Shown here in pieces: positions 57,792 to 64,000 of a DNA stretch of 64,000 bases. Each line of letters opens with the position of its first letter. Position 1 is the stretch's first letter. The position numbers were made by a program, and so were the translations under genes. The notes beneath the pieces are model-generated. The model saw only the letters and a list, made by a program, of their open reading frames with translations, did no database searches and was not told the origin of the DNA. The stretch comes from Fulvia fulva (Eukaryota > Ascomycota > Dothideomycetes > Mycosphaerellales > Mycosphaerellaceae): positions 3,472,001 through 3,536,000 of the forward strand of contig NC_063021.1 in the NCBI RefSeq assembly GCF_020509005.1, written 5' to 3'.

Positions 57792-59549
57792 ACAATCACC
57801 CTTGGCCCAATAGTGCCGCGCCAGCCAGTCCAGCCCAGGCACACCCAAGGCGTACGATAGGAGATCACTATCGCGCGGTGTATGATACCATTAAGCCAAG
57901 GGCGACTGTCGAAAACACCTGGCCGTTGTGGGTATATATGGGTTTGACCACAGCCGTGGCGATATGTGAAGAGGATGCTTACCCACTGAGGTTTGTATAT
58001 GGATCCCGCGCTTCTGGGTACACAAGCTGCTCTCGTTCACGCCTGTCCAGGGATGACAATTGGTCGAGTGGTATGGAGTTGATCCGCTTCGAAATGCACG
58101 GTGCAGGTAGGAGTGACGAGATGGGCTGAATCATGCATATAATTTGTTTTCAATGTGATCGAAGATGCTGCTGGGTCTGCTGAGATCTTTCTGCCAAATG
58201 TTCTGCATCATGCCATGTGGCTCCTCCACCGCTGGGCGCAAGCTTTCAAAGTAAGGGGATAAGGCTGGACAAAAGAAATAGAACAATCGCACTTGGAAAG
58301 ATGATTGAGCGTTGAAAAAGGCGACCAATAAATGCTTACAACATTTATTTGTCGCATAGATCGACACTGTTGTGCTGTCCACGACGAGTACGGATGCAAT
58401 AGACCATCTTTCCCAAGAACGACGGTCGAGGGAGCGGAGGACATATTGGTATATCAAGGTTAATGAAGGTCGTGTGGGAGGAGCATGTGATTGCCGAGCT
58501 AAGTGACCGGTTCAACGAGATGGAGCTTGACAACTATAGAGGGCGTGGAAGACTATGAATCCTGGCAAAAAGCAAAACAATCGCACTTGGTGAGATGGTT
58601 GAGAACAGCAAGCTGTCAGACCAACGCTAACACGTTAGTCCGACAGCCTGCTACGTCTCAGGATAGTACATGGCGGAGACGCACTACACCATCTCGCCAA
58701 GGGTGACTGTCAAGGAGGATGCAAAGTGCTGTATTATATCTAGGTTGAAGCTGTAAGGACCGTACAAGCATGTGATTTTGCTAGCGAAGAATGAGACTGG
58801 CAGATCATCTGACTTCAATGGTGTTGAACACGAATACTCTGGCAAAAATGATACACACCATGATCTCAAGGTGTAAAAGCAAGTCACAAGGTCTCTGTCA
58901 ATCTTGATTACTAGCATCATGGTCGAGGCATGCCACGATACCATCTCGTCAACAGAGGCTGAGCTGCCACAGTGCAAAAGGTAGTGGTTCTCTCATACAT
59001 ATCTACAAGTGGATTGATTCCCGCCATCTTTGTCAGAAGCATGCACCGAAGGCAAAAAGCCAAAGAAAAAACAATCACCCTCAGCCAGAGGACCCGAGCC
59101 TGGCAGCATCGCCTCCAAATGCTGCTGCATTTAATAGGTGGAGCGCATCAGCCTTCCTAAGCGTATCTGATAATCCAGATCCACTAGACCATCTCGCCGA
59201 GAGTGACGGCCGAGGGGCACGGAAGATATGAACGTATATATAGGTAGTAACGAATATCGATAGCGCGAGCATGTGACCCTGTTGGCTGGCAAGAGTGATG
59301 ACATCGTCGTTCCTAGGAGCAAAGTATGATCGTCCTCGTGTACGGTCCGGCTCATCTTTGATACTATTAGCGTCTCAACTCCGTCGTACGTACAAAGTCG
59401 GGGCAAAAGGCAAAACAATCACCCTCGACCAGATCGTCAAGGCCCAAACTCCCGCCATTCCATGTCACAGACATGGAACGGTGGTGTGACCAGACCATTT
59501 AGTGTGCGCTGAGAGCGATGCACTACACCATCTCGCCGAGAGTGATTGT
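57792..59549. repeat. Array of five clear (perhaps six) inverted-repeat units
   Basis: Each unit has a left arm like ACAATCACCCTCGGCGAG and a right arm that is its reverse complement, 118-144 bp from end to end. Units: 57792-57909, 58283-58426, 58577-58710, 59071-59210 and 59415-59549. A degenerate unit lies near 58842-58960. Pairing is 18-19 of 23 positions in units 1, 3 and 6 and weaker elsewhere. Left arms are preceded by GGCAAAA-type A-rich sequence, and right arms are mostly followed after 30-60 bases by an ATATATG-like motif and GCATGTGA-like words. The middles differ; some hold their own small palindromes. There is no coding potential. It could be a small non-autonomous element amplified locally or a structured RNA family. 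Confidence 0.6.
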
Positions 59550-60424
59550 CGAGAGGCAGATAATTCGATTCGATATATGAACGCCAAGCCAGGGCTGCAT
59601 GTGACGCAGCTGGGGCATCGGTCTCGATAAGTTGGCTGCTTGATGAAGTTGGAGCAAGCTGCTCAGGGCGTCCGATTGTCTCTCGTCTGTTGAGCGCAAG
59701 TGTGGTAATCATCAGTGCTATTCATGCACTACTGCATGTCATCTCAATAGCCAATAGCACAGGAGAATCCCTCAAGATCTTTCGTTCGTCAAAGTCGACA
59801 GGATCCAGATGGCTCCCATGATCGGAAAGTGGCTATCTTGCAATATCAGTCAAGGCACAACAGTCTCGACCATTCTGGAGCCTATATGAGAGCCTGCTCT
59901 CAAGCCATGTTGCTCAACGAGCTTGGAGAACTTTGTCCAGGAGCTCAGGAGCATCAGGCTCAAAGGGGCGTCGAGTATCGTGGCTGCTCAAGGCCAATCA
60001 ATCTTATGGGTTTCAAAAAGCCTGTGACACTGTCCAAATCGTCGGATCCCCACAGCGATGCAGTCTGATGAGCCCGTCCTCCCCCCCAGGAGCTCACACA
60101 CATCAGACCTCATCGAGACATTGTTATAGGCATCCCCAGATCACCGCGCTGTCGTGAGCCTCTCATCCTCCACTCAGCACCTCACACACCTCACATGCAC
60201 CTCACATCCAACCGAGACGCATCGGAAATGATAAGAAAATTTCCAAGAACAGATACAATATCTTTATACATCCCCCTCGATCTCCCCACGAACGGGCAAA
60301 TCACGGGGTCTAAAAACGGACGAATCGATTGACACGCACAACGATGCACTCATGCAAGATTCGAATGTACAAGGTAGGCTCTCCACTAACGATTGACACC
60401 GTAGACAGGCCGAGCCAGCTCAAC
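59550..60424. other. Intergenic, no gene recognised
   Basis: About 870 bases between the repeat array and the taxilin stop. The A/T-rich stretch near 60,225-60,270 is likely taxilin 3' sequence. No supported reading frame. Confidence 0.55.
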
Positions 60425-62148
60425 TCAGTGGCGCGTGCCGTTGACATTTACACCATTCGGCATCGGCTGCTTGGGCTGCCCGTTAACCTGCTGCTGCCCC
60501 TGCTGAGGTGGAGGAGGAGGTGGAGGGCCGTACGTCCTCGGCGGTTGAGGTTGTTGCACCACCTCTATCTCCTCTTCGGTGTCGTCGTCGTATTCGCCTT
60601 CTTCGTCCTCATCGTAGTCTTCGTCGTATTCTGACTCGGTGTCGCCTTCGCCTTCGCCGTCGAGGAATTCGTCTTCGTGCGCGCCTAGAGGGGCTACGTC
60701 AGTTATAGCTGTACTTTAGTTGGGTATTAGTGGCTGGGAAAGCAGTATTGAAAGAGGAGAGCGGCACTGCACGAAGCGCTCACACACACTCTCTTTTCAC
60801 CCCGTTCTAAGCCACTGCACAGTAACGATGCGTACCTTGTTGTGCCTGTGCCACCTGTCCTGCGCCGCCGTACCCTTGAGTCTGCATCGCTCGACAAAGC
60901 TTCTTAAGCTTCTCATTCTCGCGGGTCAACCGGTCAATAGTTTGCTGACTCTGACTTCGTTCCTCGGCCATTTGGAAGATGTTCTTATTAGTTGCCTCCT
61001 GCTTCCTCGTCAAGTTGAGATTCTCCTTTTCCAAACGTTTCGTCTTCTTGGACATCTCCTCCATCTCCTTGCGGAAGGTCAGGAACAGGTCGTTGCTGTT
61101 GTTGAGGGTGTCTTCTACCTGCTTTGGGGTCAGTCAGTTACCAAGCTAAACATTCAGCGAAGCAAGTTGAATGCACCGGATGATGTTGGAGTAGAGAAGT
61201 GCTTACCTGCTTGAACTTCTCAACGTATACGTTGAGTTGTCCTCGAAGCTCGTTCTCTGTCTGGCTGAAAGTGCTGACTTGTCGTGTCAATTGGTGGCTC
61301 TTGCTCAGTTCGTTCTCCTGCGCTTTCTTGAGTTGTTCGTGGCGTGCCTTTTCGTATTGTATCTCGAGGTTCTTGACGGTCATGAGTGACTGGAAGTGGA
61401 GTTCCCGCAGTTCGTACTGATGCAAGAAAGATGTGAACTTCTCCCTGAACAGCTTGTCTTGCTCGAGTTCGTGTTGTCGTTCGGGCTGTTTTCGATCCGA
61501 CACAACTGCTTCCACATCCAGCACCATGTTCTCGAGTTTCCTGTGCAGCTCGTCGTTTCGATTTGCCGAGTTCTCCTTGAGATCACGGTAGTCGTCCTTG
61601 AGTTTCTTGTTTTCTCTTGTCAACTCTCGACTCAGCTTCTCCAGCTTCTCTTTCAGTCCCCGTTCCCTCGTCCTCTCCTTGGTGACTTCCTCCTTCTCCT
61701 TCTGCAGCTGATCGCCGCGCTTCTTGGCCTTGACGTGCTCACGCTCGACCCTTTTCATCTCGCCTAGCAGTTCGCTATACTTTCTCTGCAAGATGTCCAT
61801 CTTGCTATTGTGGGGTTCAAGCGTATTCAATAGCTGGGACAGATCTCGGTTCGCCTTTTTGACTTCGGCCTCGATCTCAGCCGTGGCGCTGGACTCCTCG
61901 TGAGATTGGCCCTCCAGCTGGGAGATCTTGGATAGCAGGGCCTTGTGCGCATCCGTTGGGTCAGGCGCATTGTTTCCACCCTTCTGGCCCTTGCCCTTGC
62001 CTTTCACGGGAGCAGGTGCATTGGTCGGAGGTGGAGGTGGAGCAGCGACGGAGGCATCGGGGGAGGGGTACTCGACGGTGGAGGCAGGCGAGTGGCGGGA
62101 TGGTTGCTGCTGCTGCGCGTGTTGCTGCTGGCGGGCGACTGCAGCCAT
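60425..62148 (-). CDS. Taxilin-family coiled-coil protein
   Basis: 494 aa from three exons on the minus strand: 62148-61207, 61118-60836 and 60684-60425. The introns (88 and 151 nt) are GT...AG and keep frame (EKFKQ|VEDTL; AQQ|GAHEDE). Taxilins bind syntaxins and act in vesicle traffic. Residues 1-65 are Gln/Pro-rich with a Gly/Lys patch. About residues 70-405 form a long coiled coil rich in Glu, Lys, Leu and Gln. Taxilin-like wording includes ELHFQSLMTVKNLEIQYEKA and LYRALQ-type spacing near QVEDTLNNSNDLFLTFRKEM. After residue 410 come a very acidic stretch (DEDYDEDEEGEYDDD) and a Pro/Gln tail. The start at 62148 follows a promoter shared with cym1. Confidence 0.85.
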
Positions 62149-62680
62149 TTCTGCAGAAGGTTTGTGGCAGAGCGCTATCTCTGCCTTCGTAGGCTGTATT
62201 CGGTCTTCGCAAAGGTAATCCCGCTCACGCAGATTCGTCCCGCTTGGCTGCCAGTCTGGGGTCGCAGGCGGCAGACTTCATCGACACACCGGAGTCGAAA
62301 GCCCTCCTCTCGGGCGGCGAACAGATCTTTCCTGCCGCGCGGAGTTCCAGCCCAGTGTCCCGGTAGTTCTATGCCGATTGAGGGAGCGGTCGGTACAGTC
62401 TATATGGCGGGTGTGGAGTTGGGCGGCACTGGTGGATGCGGTCGGCGCTGGGTATGCGTATGGGGCCTCGACGACGGCTCTCGGTGTCGTATGCGCAGAG
62501 AGACTGCGAGAAGTCAGTGATGCGCAACACGATTGGATCGCTTGAGCACGATCCACACCATGCCCGATACAGATCCAGTTGGGAGCGTCATCTCGGACCA
62601 GACCAGATCAGACATTCCATCTCATCGTCCCTCTCGACATTCACGCCCACCGTTTGGTACTGCAGTCGCTCGTTCCATCC
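62149..62680. promoter_or_regulatory. Bidirectional promoter between the taxilin gene and cym1
   Basis: 532 bases between two divergent starts. No TATA box is evident. The plus-strand open frames here have no family match. Confidence 0.5.
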
Positions 62681-64000
62681 ATGTTGAGCACACTGCGGGC
62701 TGCGCGCTCTCGCATCGTTCTGCCGCTCCAGCGCCCTCGAACGAGCCCACTGCAGCGAAAGTACGCCTCCGTCACCGAACTCAGCAGCTTGCCTCAGCCA
62801 GGCGATCGCCTTCACGGCTTCACCCTCAAGCGATCAGAACATGTCGCCGAGCTACAGCTATCAGCGCTGCACTTCCAGCATGACAGAACAGGCGCAGACT
62901 ACCTGCACGTAGCAAGAGATGACGATAACAATGTCTTTGGCATCGGCTTCAAGACCAACCCGCCCAACGCCACTGGCGTGCCACACATCCTCGAGCACAC
63001 GACACTATGCGGATCGGAAAAGTACGTTAGCCTGGGATAGTCACAGGTAAGATGTAGGCTGATGATGGTCGGTAGGTACCCTGTGAGGGATCCCTTCTTC
63101 AAGATGATGCCTCGTTCCCTTCAAAATTTCATGAATGCCTTTACCTCGGCCGACCATACCACCTACCCCTTTGCTACTACCAATGCACAGGACTTCAAGA
63201 ATCTGATGGGCGTCTACCTCGACGCGACCCTACACCCACTGCTCAAAGAGACCGACTTCGTGCAAGAAGGATGGAGAATTGGACCGGAGAACCCGCAGGC
63301 AGAAGCAGAGGACGACAAGGGAAGCGATCTGGTGTTCAAGGGTGTTGTCTACAACGAGATGAAGGGCCAGATCTCAGACGCGAGATACCTTTTCTACATC
63401 CGCTTCATGGAGCACATCTTCCCGTCCATCAACAACAGCGGGGGAGACCCTGCCAAAATGCCCGACCTTACCTACGAGCAGCTGAAGACCTTCCATGCCG
63501 AGCACTATCATCCAAGCAACAGCAAGATCGTCACGTACGGCGATCAACCTGTTGAAGACCATCTTCGCTTCCTTGGTGAGCAGCTGGCGAGCTTCACCAG
63601 GCAAGACACGGATGCAGATATCAAGACCGCCGACCTGCTTGATGGCCCCAAGAGCGTTACCGTCAAAGGTCCCATCGATACCATGACATCGCCCGACTCG
63701 CAGTATAAGACATCCGTGACTTGGCTTACCTGCGACCCCAACGACAATGACGAGGGCACTGGACTAAGCATTGCCCTGGACCTACTCCTTGATGGCTATG
63801 GCTCACCATTGTATCGTGCTCTGATCGAGTCTGGCCTTGGCAGCGACTTCTCGCCCAATACTGGTCTTCTCACACAAGGTCGAAGAGGCATCTTCTCTGT
63901 GGGTCTGAGTGGTGTCAAGGAAGAGAACGTGCCCAAGGTTAAGGAAGCCATATTCGAGGCCATTCGAGATGCGATTGCGCAAGGCTTCGACGAGAAGAAA
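62681..64000 (+). CDS. cym1: Mitochondrial presequence protease Cym1/PreP (5' part)
   Basis: Zinc metalloprotease of family M16C that degrades cleaved presequences in the mitochondrial matrix. Exon 1 is 62681-63021 and exon 2 starts at 63077; the 55-nt intron GTACGT...GGTAG completes the Lys codon of GSEKYPVRDP. The coding region runs past the window end at 64000; about 421 of some 1,000 residues are present. The N-terminus [20 protein letters not shown] is Arg-rich without acidic residues, a matrix-targeting sequence. The inverted zinc motif HILEH (His102, Glu105, His106) and a later Glu near 208 in VVYNEMKG fit the catalytic site. Also seen: [20 protein letters not shown] and [17 protein letters not shown]. 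No breaks are visible. Confidence 0.95.

Noticed and set aside
57792..59549. CRISPR-like reading of the repeat array
   Set aside because: Repeats come as inverted pairs with irregular spacing in a fungal genome; there are no direct equal-length spacers or cas genes.
1..64000. tRNA, rRNA or other classical RNA genes
   Set aside because: I looked for T-loop and anticodon-arm patterns by eye and found none that fold convincingly; a covariance search would be needed to be sure.

Overview
The window is fungal nuclear DNA. Genes carry short introns (49-151 nt, GT...AG), and the gene set (velvet protein VelB, HxB-type molybdenum cofactor sulfurase, an NmrA-like protein, an expanded SRPK-type kinase) points to a filamentous ascomycete. 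Heavy CpA-to-TpA mutation of repeats, as left by repeat-induced point mutation (RIP), fits Pezizomycotina. Dothideomycetes is my best guess from overall gene flavour, not a demonstrated placement.

Left arm, 1-17.5 kb: proteasome beta-6 (pre7), a sulfotransferase-like gene broken by a stop codon, an MFS sugar transporter, a RING-finger gene with a one-base frameshift, an NmrA-like protein, a Frag1/DRAM/Sfk1-type membrane protein, a weak small gene, an SRPK-like kinase, a fragment resembling a sugar-transporter N-terminus, the molybdenum cofactor sulfurase (hxB), and a small inverted-repeat element.

Centre, 17,469-49,286: one transposon nest of about 32 kb. Its outer shell is a single roughly 5.0 kb LINE on the minus strand, bounded by a 15-bp target-site duplication (17469-17483 and 49272-49286). 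Later insertions cut it into five pieces: a 520-bp solo LTR (17775-18294), Copia element A (18919-27252), Copia element B (28388-40709) and Copia element C (41471-47085). Copia A itself holds a solo LTR of the Copia B family, a 5'-truncated LINE and a pogo/Fot1-like DNA transposon. Copia B holds a Gypsy element with a chromodomain-like end. Almost every join is marked by a target-site duplication of the length expected for its class. Most of the nest is mutated until no reading frame survives. Copia C, the truncated LINE and the 520-bp solo LTR are much less mutated and so probably younger. Removing the LINE and one duplication copy restores a continuous host reading frame.

Right arm, 49.3-64 kb: a 2.7-kb stretch without a recognisable gene, then velB, apl5 (AP-3 delta), an intergenic array of five or six inverted-repeat units (57.79-59.55 kb), a taxilin-family coiled-coil gene, and the first part of cym1 (mitochondrial presequence protease), which runs off the window.

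Most host genes are unrelated housekeeping or regulatory genes and form no evident cluster. The main stories are the nest, its mutation gradient, and the unexplained inverted-repeat array between apl5 and the taxilin gene. Gene and splice calls come from reading frames, splice motifs and recalled family motifs; no database search was run.
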